This document shows, piece by piece, positions 49,914 to 58,285 of a stretch of 64,000 bases of DNA. This DNA comes from Xanthomonas fragariae. Its GTDB lineage: Bacteria > Pseudomonadota > Gammaproteobacteria > Xanthomonadales > Xanthomonadaceae. A program made the position numbers and the translations under genes. Each line of letters starts with the position of its first letter. Position 1 is the stretch's first letter. Under the pieces are notes generated by a model. That model was not told the DNA's origin and ran no database searches. It worked only from the letters and a program-made list of their open reading frames with translations. The stretch covers positions 434,001 through 498,000 of the forward strand of contig NZ_LT853882.1 of assembly GCF_900183975.1 (NCBI RefSeq). Direction: 5' to 3'.

Positions 49914-51458
49914 ATGGTGATGCACTTTTGCAAAGTCGCTAAAGATTCATATAATCCGTCAGATATGAGGTCGTGCTTTACTCTCAGAGAGGATAACTGG
50001 GACGATTACTCTTACAAGACAATGTTTCACCTTGCCTATCACGATCAAGATGGTCAAAAAACTGAGATTGGGGAAGTGAAGATTGGCTTCGCCGGTCAGC
50101 AGTCTGGACGAACAACCGACAGTATTCCCCAGAGATTTACGTCCCTTCCCAGTGAATACTTCTCGATCGGTCAGAGTACTGAGTACTACAGCAAACTTGT
50201 AGCAATTCAAGGGTATGAGAGAGCATGGCTGGAGAGCTTGGGTGACTTGGCGGTCATGCCTGCCAAGCGCTCCGTGGCATATGGTGAGAAGGTTTTCATT
50301 GACTCATTGACGCGAACAGTCAGTGAATCCGTAATCGAACAACAATTCGCTAGAATTGCCGCGGGTCTTCCCGCGCTGACATCTTTTGATTTCGAGTTCT
50401 CCCGAGAGTTAAGTTATCAGCTCTCTGAAGTCCGTCTTAGGTTCAAAGTCTCTCCCGAATCAAAGCCTCCGTCGAACATTCATGTGCTAATTGGAAGGAA
50501 TGGTGTCGGCAAAACAAAAATTCTCAATGGGATGATTGGGGCTGCCTTAAGGACCGCCGACAACGTATCGGCTACAGGCTGCTTCATTGAGCACCGCGAT
50601 TGTTATCAATCGCAGATAATAAATGAAAAATACTTCAGTGGTGTTATCTCTGTTTCGTTTAGTGCCTTCGATCCTTTTAACCCACCACCCAATCAAAACG
50701 ATCGAGAAGGGGGCGTGCGTTACTCTTATATTGGGCTGAAAGACAACTCCGTATCCGGGGTCAACGCGGAGCCCAAGGGGATGCAGACTCTCGCTGACGA
50801 ATTTTACCGAAGCCTGTTAGTCTGTTCGAGTCAAAACAAGAAGAGGGCTCAATGGCTAGAGTGCATATCAATTTTGGAGTCGGACCCCAACTTTGCCGAG
50901 ATGGGACTCGCTCGACTGTTTGAAGTCAAAAACCAGACTTCTGAAGTGATTACAACGCTCTTCATGTTGAAGATAAGTTCCGGTCACGCCATCGTGCTGC
51001 TCACACTGACTAAGCTAATTGAATCAGTGGAAGAGAAGACGCTCGTTCTAATCGACGAGCCAGAGAGCCACCTTCACCCACCCCTGCTGTCAGCCTTCGT
51101 GCGAGCGCTATCTCATCTGCTTACGACGGAGAATGCGGTCGCCATCGTTGCTACCCACTCCCCAGTATTGCTCCAAGAAGTCCCAAGAGACTGCGCATGG
51201 ATACTATCGCGCTCCAGACTGGTGAGCTCTGCCGATCGGCCAGCAATCGAGACGTTTGGTGGAAATTTGGGTGTTCTCACACGAGAAGCATTCAAGTTTG
51301 AGGTATCAAAGTCGGGCTTCCACTCGATGCTCGCAACCTCAGTCGCGAGCGGCAAAGGATTTGATGAGCTGATGGCTGAATACGAAGGTAAGGTGGCCAT
51401 GGAAGGTCAGGCCATTTTGATGTCGATGATCGGCTCTAGGGATGGAGGTAATGTCTAA
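49914..51458 (+). CDS. AAA/ABC-type ATPase, PtuA-like (putative defence system)
   Basis: 514 residues from ATG 49914 (AGGAAG 9 bp upstream; a TTG at 49884 would add ten). Residues 1-190 form an N-terminal region of no recognised family. Then an OLD/ABC-like ATPase: Walker A IGRNGVGKTKIL near 193-204, Walker B VLIDEPESHLHPP and H-loop ATHSPVLLQEVP in the last third. The C-terminus is short. It ends in a TAATG overlap with an HNH nuclease gene. ATPase plus HNH is the layout of Septu (PtuA/PtuB) anti-phage systems, but classical PtuA has its Walker A close to the N-terminus. Low GC relative to neighbours suggests transfer. No frameshifts. Confidence 0.78.
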   Translation: MVMHFCKVAKDSYNPSDMRSCFTLREDNWDDYSYKTMFHLAYHDQDGQKTEIGEVKIGFAGQQSGRTTDSIPQRFTSLPSEYFSIGQSTEYYSKLVAIQGYERAWLESLGDLAVMPAKRSVAYGEKVFIDSLTRTVSESVIEQQFARIAAGLPALTSFDFEFSRELSYQLSEVRLRFKVSPESKPPSNIHVLIGRNGVGKTKILNGMIGAALRTADNVSATGCFIEHRDCYQSQIINEKYFSGVISVSFSAFDPFNPPPNQNDREGGVRYSYIGLKDNSVSGVNAEPKGMQTLADEFYRSLLVCSSQNKKRAQWLECISILESDPNFAEMGLARLFEVKNQTSEVITTLFMLKISSGHAIVLLTLTKLIESVEEKTLVLIDEPESHLHPPLLSAFVRALSHLLTTENAVAIVATHSPVLLQEVPRDCAWILSRSRLVSSADRPAIETFGGNLGVLTREAFKFEVSKSGFHSMLATSVASGKGFDELMAEYEGKVAMEGQAILMSMIGSRDGGNV

Positions 51459-52318
51459 TGCGTCAAGTTCAAATGTACAGCGAGTCATTCACAGGCGTGT
51501 ATGCTAGTTGCGTGGGTGGCGTGGGAAATCCTGCAAAATTGGCGGACTATAATGCGGCGATGCCAATGATGCAGGGCGAGGCTATCATTTATGAGCGTCT
51601 TGCGAGACAGTCGGCGATCTATCAGATTCAAGGCCAAAAAACGAGATTGGATGACATTGTACGAGGAGCTCTGACAAGAAGGGATCTCACGGATCTTTAT
51701 GAGGTTCAGATGGTGGGCTTGGCAAAGCACGCCCGTTTTCATTATGACAAAATATTGCTCTCTCCCCCGCACAAGAAATGCCCGTACTGCAGCCTTGGCC
51801 AAGCTACTACCTTAGATCACTATCTTCCAAAATCCAGGTTTCCTCAGTTCTCTGTTGCTGTATGTAACTTGGTTCCGTGCTGTAAGGACTGTCAATCTAA
51901 AAAGGGGAAAAAGTATGCTGCGACTAAATCCAGCCAGACGCTTCACCCTTACTTTGATGATCCCACATACTTTCAGGTTAACTGGGTTTATGGCCATGTC
52001 GTTCGGGCAAGAGCAATTACAGTAGAATTCTACGTAAAGCCACCTTCAGGCTGGCCAATGAATATGCAGCAGCGAGTGGATGCGCACTTTAGTTCGCACC
52101 GGCTCGCGGAGCGCTACGGAATTGAGGCTGCGAGTGAACTGGCGTCGGTTCGCGAGATATATGCAGATTTACGCGCATCTGGTGATTTTAACCAGATTAG
52201 GATGTTGCTACAGCGGCAGGCGAAAGGACACATAGCTAACTGCCCCAATTCGTGGCAAGCAGCGTTCTATTCTGCTCTTGCAGCAGACAACTGGTACTGC
52301 AACTCTCCGGTCGTGTAG
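51458..52318 (+). CDS. HNH endonuclease, PtuB-like
   Basis: 286 residues; the ATG shares one base with the TAA of the ATPase gene. Zinc-type HNH module: CPYC (108-111), the catalytic DHYLPKSRFPQF (120-131), N137 in VCNLVPCC, and CKDC (142-145) followed by QSKKG. The rest is helical with no recognised domain. In Septu the PtuB nuclease is held and activated by PtuA to cut nucleic acid on infection. Here the flanking 106 and 140 residues are longer than in small PtuB proteins. Function inferred from architecture. Confidence 0.78.
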   Translation: MRQVQMYSESFTGVYASCVGGVGNPAKLADYNAAMPMMQGEAIIYERLARQSAIYQIQGQKTRLDDIVRGALTRRDLTDLYEVQMVGLAKHARFHYDKILLSPPHKKCPYCSLGQATTLDHYLPKSRFPQFSVAVCNLVPCCKDCQSKKGKKYAATKSSQTLHPYFDDPTYFQVNWVYGHVVRARAITVEFYVKPPSGWPMNMQQRVDAHFSSHRLAERYGIEAASELASVREIYADLRASGDFNQIRMLLQRQAKGHIANCPNSWQAAFYSALAADNWYCNSPVV

Positions 52319-52334
52319 TCGATTGACGGCCAGA

Positions 52335-52439
52335 AAGTAGTGGGGTCAGGTTCTAAGGTATCCCCAAATTTTACGAATAACGGGGTCAGGTTCACTTATT
52401 GTACCAAGTAAAGTAACGGGGTCAGGTTCACGTATCAAT
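52335..52439 (+). repeat. Three direct GGGGTCAGGTT repeats
   Basis: GGGGTCAGGTT occurs at about 52342, 52382 and 52418, the last two preceded by AACG/AAC and followed by CAC. The third copy extends to a 26-bp sequence (52414-52439) identical to 55237-55262. The motif also flanks the transposase remnant at 55258, so these look like ends recognised by that transposase family. Confidence 0.7.
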
Positions 52440-52472
52440 CCGACGTCCCCCCGCCCTGAGTAGCGGCCGGGT

Positions 52473-53341
52473 TTAGAGTCCGGGCCTGATGATATCGGTG
52501 TTTGCCAGATGTTGGGCATAAGCGGCCGGCGTCATGCCGCCGATTGCTTTCTTGGGTCGGTCCTCGTTGTATTCGCGTCGCCAACGTTCGATCTCGGTGC
52601 GTGCATGCAGCAGTGTTGGGAACCAGTGCTCGTTGAGGCATTCGTCGCGTAGTCGGCCGTTGAACGATTCGACGTAGGCGTTCTGGTTCGGTTTGCCCGG
52701 CTGGATGAGCCGTAGCTGCACACCACGGGCGTGCGCCCAGGCGACCATCGCCCTGCCGCAAAACTCCTTGCCGTTGTGCCCCGAGGGCAGGCTTCGCGCT
52801 CGGTACGGATGACTTGCGGCAAACCGCGACTGTCCGCCAGCCGATCCAGCACCCGCGTCACGCCGTGGCCGGAGATCGCGCGTTCCACCTCGATGGCGAC
52901 CGCTTCGTGGGTTGCGTCGTCCACGATCACCAGACACTTGATCGCCCTGCCTTCGGCAGTGCGGTCGAACACGAAGTCCATCGACCACACCTGGTTGGCT
53001 CGCAATGGCCGCAGCAGCGGCTGACGCTCGCCCACTGGCACCTTCTTGCGCCTGCGGCGCCGGACCTGCATCTGCTGTTCGCGGTACAACCGCTCCACGC
53101 GCTTGTAGTTCACGATGCGCCCTTCCTGTCGCAGTTTGAGATAGATCATCCCCACGCCATAGCGGCGATGGCGATGCGCCAGCGCAAGAATGCGCTCGCG
53201 TAGCTCAACGTTGCGGTCTTCGCGCGGGCAGTAGCGCAGCGCACTGGCGCTCATGCCGATCGCCGCCAAGGCGCGACGCTCGCTGGCACCGCACCCGATC
53301 CACTCGCGCACCAGCGCACGACGCGCGGGTGCGCTCACCAC
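52473..53341 (-). pseudogene. IS407-group OrfB transposase, frameshifted
   Basis: Reads ARRALVREWIGCGASERRAL, then [21 protein letters not shown] (first Asp) and [22 protein letters not shown]. Near 52785 the frame breaks: instead of TDHGKEF the DNA encodes [14 protein letters not shown] because of extra sequence, exactly as in copy 1. The third frame then supplies [17 protein letters not shown] and ends at 52473. The DDE core is split, so this copy probably needs a transposase supplied elsewhere. Confidence 0.85.
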
Positions 53342-53604
53342 TTTTTTCGCAGCGCATCCTTGATCAGGTCGTTCTCGAACACCTGCTCGGCCAGCAACTT
53401 CTTCAGCCGCGCGTTTTCGGACTCAAGGTCCTTGAGTCGCTTGGCATCGGGCACGCTCATCCCGCCGAACTTGCTGCGCCACAGGGAGTACGAGGCCTCA
53501 CTGAAGCCATGGCGCCGGCACAGGTCTTTGATCGCCACGCCTGCTTCGGCCTCACGCAGGAAGCCAATGATCTGCTCTTCGGTAAAGCGCTTCTTCACGT
53601 CCAA
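53335..53604 (-). CDS. IS407-group OrfA transposase
   Basis: 89 residues from a TTG at 53604 following CGAGGAGA. Helix-turn-helix (EEQIIGFLREAEAGVAIKDLCRRHGFSEASYSLWRSKFGG) and a leucine zipper (LKDLESENARLKKLLAEQVF). Intact, unlike copy 1. OrfB follows at once. Confidence 0.88.
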   Translation of the reverse strand: MDVKKRFTEEQIIGFLREAEAGVAIKDLCRRHGFSEASYSLWRSKFGGMSVPDAKRLKDLESENARLKKLLAEQVFENDLIKDALRKKW

Positions 53605-53666
53605 TCTCCTCGGGGTAGGGAATTGGACTCCAAACTGAGGCGCTACTCAAAATTGGGGGGACGTCG

Positions 53667-54768
53667 CCACTACGCCAACGATGCCGCCAATCGCACCTGT
53701 GACCAGCAAGCCCGGGCCAGACTCCACGCCTAGCGCTGCGCCCATGGTGCCGCCAAGCGCGGCTCCACCGGCCGCGCCCAGATTGCGTGTGGTGTAGCGA
53801 GTGACCTCTGCATCGGCTGCGGTGCTATTGCCCTGCGCGTCGAGTCGTTGGGTGTTTTTTGTGGTGACGCCCAGGTCGTAGACTGCCGCCGCCGCGCCCA
53901 CAACGCCCAGCCCACGTATTGTTCCAGTAGCGAGCCTGCGTGATGCCGCTGCTTCTGCGCTGAGCGCTGTTTCCGCAATGCTTGCGGCTGGCGCATCGAG
54001 CCCGGTCGGCGCACGGACCATGCCCGATGCACTGAGTTCTGCTGAAGGTCGAAAGTGTGTTTCCTGTAATTCAAAGCTTTCCGCGAACTCACGTGAGAAC
54101 GTGACATTCTTGATTTCCGTCGCGATGCTCGCGGGCGTTACAAAGATGCCTTTTGGCGCAGTCTGGATAAAGTGCGTTTGTACTTCCGGCAGCACAGCGC
54201 CTGCGCCACCTTGTGCGTACAGTGCCTGCAACTTGGAAATCGGTTGCCCACCCAGTGAAGTGACATTGGGGTTGTTCAGGACAGCCGGTACTTCAACCTG
54301 GCCGAAGACACGTTCGAGGTTGGCAGCCGAAGCAACGACTTTGATATCACCACGTAGCGAGCTTGCGAACTCGTGGGAGGCTTCGCCCCATAGGCATTTT
54401 GACAAGGAGGTGGGGCTATCAGCTGGAACATTTGGGTCACCAAACAGAAATGCATTTGCAGAAAGCCTCGCTGTGGTTGAGGGCTGCCCAAGATCTTCAA
54501 AAATAGCTCTGGCTTTTTTCTCGATTGAATTGCGAACATCGTCGTCGTCTAGAAATTTCGCGCGTGGGGTGTCATTGATTATGGGTAAGCCGGTCTCTTT
54601 AGATAATTAGACCGAAAGTGTTCCCGAAGAAACCTCCCCGATTCTCCCGCTATAGAGGATGCCGCCGTCCTTCGTTGCTTTAGCAGAGTAGCGCTTTGCG
54701 ATACTCGCTATCTCGTCCAAGCTTCTAGAATTTTTTATGAGCTCTACATCGCTGCTGTAGTCGTTCAT
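53667..54768 (-). pseudogene. Toxin/effector of second immunity pair, nonsense codon and IS truncation
   Basis: ATG 54768 overlaps the stop of the upstream gene (ATGA). It reads MNDYSSDVELIKNSRSLDEI ... KDGGILYSGRIGEVSSGTLSV, then a TAA at 54607-54609. The same frame continues without pause: LSKETGLPIINDTPRAKFLDD, IEKKARAIFEDLGQPSTTARLS, a Ser/Ala/Thr stretch, and a glycine-rich hydrophobic segment (GAAGGAALGGTMGAALGVES; GLLVTGAIGGIVGVVA), until the IS3 element at 53666. Any C-terminal targeting domain is gone. The YSGR...IINDTPR pattern suggests an N-terminal enzymatic toxin domain, but I do not recognise it. By analogy with the locus at 44 kb it may be a type IV effector. Confidence 0.65.
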
Positions 54769-55196
54769 TCGTGCAGACTCGACGCATCGTTCGATGTGAC
54801 CAAAGCCCAATTCTGCTCAAAGATAACTTTTCCAATAAATGACGACTTTTTCGTCTCCATCAGAGAAGAAGGCCTATCTTCAAATTGCAAGCCTGCTACA
54901 ATAAGCTTTTTGACTAAGACTTTGACCGTCTCCAGTTGGTCATTCGTGAATGACCTGGTGGAAAATGATGGGAGTGGCATTCCAACCTCTATTCTGTTTA
55001 GGTATCCAAAGCTAATAATATGGATGCTAAAATGGACATCGTCTTCCAGCCACTTTGGTTCTAATTCCCCAAAAACTTCCGCTTGGTCGATTTCGACAGC
55101 GAATGTTTCATGGCCGAGCTCATCAAACCCACGGATTCCTCCAGAAAAACGTGCGCGGCCTTCGGGGAAGCTTATCCATTCAAATGTCTCTGACAT
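54765..55196 (-). CDS. Putative immunity protein of second pair
   Basis: 143 residues from ATG 55196 (MSETFEWISFPEGRARFSGG), intact, acidic, cytoplasmic-looking (no signal). Moderately AT-rich. No family recognised; the compact beta-rich pattern (RARFSGGIRGFDELGHETFAVEI) and its ATGA overlap with the toxin-like gene suggest an immunity protein. Retained while its toxin is broken, as at the 44-kb locus. Confidence 0.55.
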   Translation of the reverse strand: MSETFEWISFPEGRARFSGGIRGFDELGHETFAVEIDQAEVFGELEPKWLEDDVHFSIHIISFGYLNRIEVGMPLPSFSTRSFTNDQLETVKVLVKKLIVAGLQFEDRPSSLMETKKSSFIGKVIFEQNWALVTSNDASSLHE

Positions 55197-55236
55197 CTCA
55201 ATTCCCTCTTTCTGTTGAATATAATTTGGTGCATAA

Positions 55237-56060
55237 TAACGGGGTCAGGTTCACGTATCAATTGACGGCGCTCGGCTTGCGTGGCCGATGAGCGGGCCTC
55301 ACGCCCGCAAAGCGGCGGGTTTTGGTTTCGACCATCGCGCGAAGGCATCGTGGCTCAGGACTCGCTGCTGCTTGAGATGAAGGCCGATGTCGGCGAGCAG
55401 GTCGTCGGACAGTGCTTCATCGAGCAAGGCACGGTAGGCGTTGGATTATTCAATTGGGTCGTTGCCAAGCGCAAGCCAACCCGGATGTGGCGCCAGTGCC
55501 GAGTATCTGCGCTGACCCAGATTGGCTGGGCAGCTGGACCAGCGATACGCCATTGGGTCGTCGGTCATGCGAGCACGCGCCGGGTTGAGTTCAATGTAGC
55601 GATAGCAGCGACGTACGTAGTCAGCACTGTTCACCAGGCAGGCTTTGTAGCGCCCTTCCCATAGCGTGCCGGTACGCCCGTGGCGGCCATTGAACAGCGC
55701 CACGTAGTTGCGCCCAAGCCGCTGCATCATCTGCCCGATCCGTCCTTTTGCAGGTGGCATGGCAAGCAAGTGCACATGTTTGTCCATCAACACATAGGCA
55801 TGCAACTGGCAGCCTGTGGCGTGTAGTGCCTCATGCAGCAGATGCAGGTAGCGCAATCGGTCGCCATCATCCAGAAAGCACGGCAAGCGGTTGTTCCCGC
55901 GCTGGACGATGTGCTGCGGCATTCCGGGAATGTCGAAGCGCGCGAGTCTGGCCCTATCGCAAGACTCGCAGCGAGGCGTTGATGCTGATATCGAGGAGAC
56001 CTCCCGAAAGTCGAGGCCGTAGCCTGAAATTTGCGTAGGAAGTGAACCTGACCCCGTTAT
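55237..56060 (-). mobile_element. REP-associated tyrosine transposase (IS200-like) remnant with flanking repeats
   Basis: The transposase remnant is flanked by oppositely oriented copies of AACGGGGTCAGGTTCAC: at 55238-55254 and, inverted, at 56041-56058. Such ends and gene are typical of RAYT units in Xanthomonas. Confidence 0.7.
55258..55922 (-). pseudogene. RAYT (Y1/IS200-like) transposase, broken
   Basis: The first 158 residues read MPQHIVQRGNNRLPCFLDDGDR, with the HUH motif as DKHVHLLAMPP and catalytic Tyr region GRYKACLVNSADYVRRCYRYIELNPARARM. A TAA at 55446 interrupts (NDPIE*), after which the same frame resumes with SNAYRALLDEALSDDLLADI. A one-base loss near 55331 shifts to a last frame (MVETKTRRFAGVRPAHRPRK) ending at 55258 within the flanking repeat. 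The true start may be a few codons further (ARLARFDIPG upstream). Confidence 0.85.
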
Positions 56061-56242
56061 CCCCGTTAGCCGACACTATGGCCAGGAGAGACGCCGCTGT
56101 GTCGGATCGATTGATGTGGGGTCTCATGACTCCAAATGCAGCTGCCAGATTGCGTCAGGTCAGGAACGCGCCTGCACACTATGCAGCACCGCTGACGTCT
56201 TTCGTGTGCCACCGCTCTGATTCTGCGGATCACTGGTTTCCC

Positions 56243-58051
56243 ATGCAGCCATTTCCTCACAACGATATGCAGTCGCCGCATTCGGCCACCGCGCAGCTGC
56301 GCTGGCCGTTGGATTGGTTGCGCCGGCAACTGCGTGCCAACGATTTGTGGCTCATCGGTTTGGCAGCGCTGGTGGGATTGATCGCTGCCGCGCTGATGGT
56401 GCTGCAGGCCGGCATCGCTCATGGGTTGCAGGCATGTCTGTACTGGCTCGGCCCGGATGCGCGGCTCAGCACGGCTGAATCGATCACGCCCGGCCAGTTG
56501 TTGGTGTTGCCGTTGGGAGGATTATTGGTCGGTCTGGTGGCGTTGATGGCGCGTCGGCGCAAGCGGCCGCTGGTGGACGCGGTGGAAGCCAATGCGTTGC
56601 ATGGCGGACGCATGTCGATGCGCGACAACCTGATCGTTGCGGTGCAGACCTTGTTATCCAACGGCGTTGGTGCGTTGGTGCGTCGGTGGGGCTGGAGGCG
56701 AAGTATACCCAGATGGGGTCGGGGGCAGGGTCGCAACTCGGTCGTGTATTGAGGGTACGGCGTTCCGATCTACGCACCCTGGTCGGTGCAGGTGCGGCAG
56801 GCGCGATCGCAGCCGCGTTCGGTGCGCCGCTGGCGGGTGCGTTCTATGCGTTCGAGATCGTGATCGGTGCCTACACGCCGTCGGCATTGGCACCGGTCGC
56901 TGCTGCAGCATTGGCAGGCGCATTTATGGCGAACACGTTGGGGGCGGCGCCGTATTCGCTCCCCGCTGCGGTGGCCTACCAATTGCTGCCGCGAGACTAT
57001 GCGATCTACATCGCGCTCGGTTTTATCTGCGCCTTGATCGGCATCGCGGTGATGCGTCTGGTTGCCGGCATCGAGCGCGGTGTGGGCCGATTCAATCTGC
57101 CGGTCTGGGGTCGCCCTGTCATCGGTGGGTTGTTGTTGATTCCGATGGCGATGTATTTGCCGCAGGTGCTGTCGTCGGGGCATGCCGCGTTGCATCTGGA
57201 TCTGACCAGCAGCAGCACGTTGCAGGTGCTCGCCACTTTGTTGGTGCTCAAGTGCATAGCGTCTGGTATTTCGCTGGGTTTCGGTTTCCGTGGCGGTTTG
57301 TTTTTCGCCTCGTTGTTTATGGGTTCGTTGGTGGGCAGCCTGTTTGCGTTAAGCCTGAATCTGCTGATGGGCGCTGCGGCAGTGGACACCACCAGTGCGT
57401 CGCTGGTGGGCATGGCTGCACTAGCTGCGGCGATTGTCGGTGCGCCGATGACGATGACCATGCTGATCCTGGAGGGCACGCACGATTTCGTACTGGCCAG
57501 CGCGGTGATGGTTGCGGTGTTGGTCGCCAACACCGTGGTGCGCCAGGTGTTCGGTTATTCCTTTTCCACCTGGCGGCTGCATCTGCGTGGCGAAAATATC
57601 AGCAGCGCACGCGATGTAGGCTGGGTGCGCAATCTTTCGGCCGGCAAGATGATGCGCAAGGATGCCAATCACACGGCGCACGACACCAGCGTCAGCGCGT
57701 TTCGCAAGCGTTTCCCGCTGGGCTCGACCCAGCGCGTGGTGCTCGAAGACGCCACCGGGCATTATGCCGGCGTGGTGCCGCTGGCGGTGCTGTATGCAGA
57801 CAACGTGCAACTGGATGCACCGGTCAGCGACTATGCCAAAGCATCGTGATGCAGCGCTGCTGGCGGACACCGACATCGTGGCGATCATGAAGGTCTTCGA
57901 TGCAACGCAGGCCGATGAGTTGGCAGTGATCGATACCGAACGCAATGTGCTTGGCGTGTTGTCCGAAGGCTTCGTACGCAAGCGCTATGCCGAAGAGCTG
58001 GAAAAGCGCGAACGCGAGTTGATGGGCGAGCGTTCGGCTGACGAGGAGTGA
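56243..58051 (+). pseudogene. ClC-type chloride channel with CBS-like tail, two frameshifts
   Basis: N-terminal frame from ATG 56243 to about 56665: membrane helices (LWLIGLAALVGLIAAALMVL; ITPGQLLVLPLGGLLVGLVALM). An extra 8 bp (GCGTTGGT repeated, 56659-56678) throws the frame; the next frame should follow VGASVGLEAKYTQMGSGAGS. It continues through FGAPLAGAFYAFEI, FGFRGGLFFASLFMGS and TMLILEGTHDF to TGA 57847. There GCCAAAGCAT has one A too many; without it the protein continues HRDAALLADTDIVAIMKVFD to 58051 (CBS-like). ClcB-like chloride transporter in origin. Confidence 0.88.
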
Positions 58052-58285
58052 TGCGTTGTCCTGCTAGGCTGTCGCTGTCGTTGACGCGTCCCCTTTGCCG
58101 CCTGCTGTCTTGTCCCTCCTTGCGCGACGCGTTAGCATCAAGGCTCATTTTCAATCTTCTCTGTCCGTCACCATGACGCCACCTTGACCTGACGCATCAC
58201 GCGCTCGCTGTCCTAGCGAAGGTCCAGGAGTTTTTCGTGTTCATGTGCTCGCTCCGGGTGTTTGCCGGTGCGCGGAGTTATTTCA

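Larger units (their letters stand above)
52441..53666 (-). mobile_element. IS3-family (IS407-group) element, copy 2, both ends present
   Basis: 1226 bp bounded by CGACGTCCCCCC (52441-52452) and its complement (53655-53666); imperfect similarity continues inward (TGAGTAGCGGCC / TGAGTAGCGCCT; GTTTAGAGTCC / GTTTGGAGTCC). No target duplication is obvious outside these ends (AATC versus CCAC); if the element is taken to start at CCCCCC, ACGT flanks it on both sides. It truncates the toxin gene on its other side. Confidence 0.85.

Noticed and set aside
52335..52439. Possible CRISPR array from the three GGGGTCAGGTT repeats
   Set aside because: Only three short, imperfect repeats with irregular spacing and a matching RAYT gene nearby; no cas genes.
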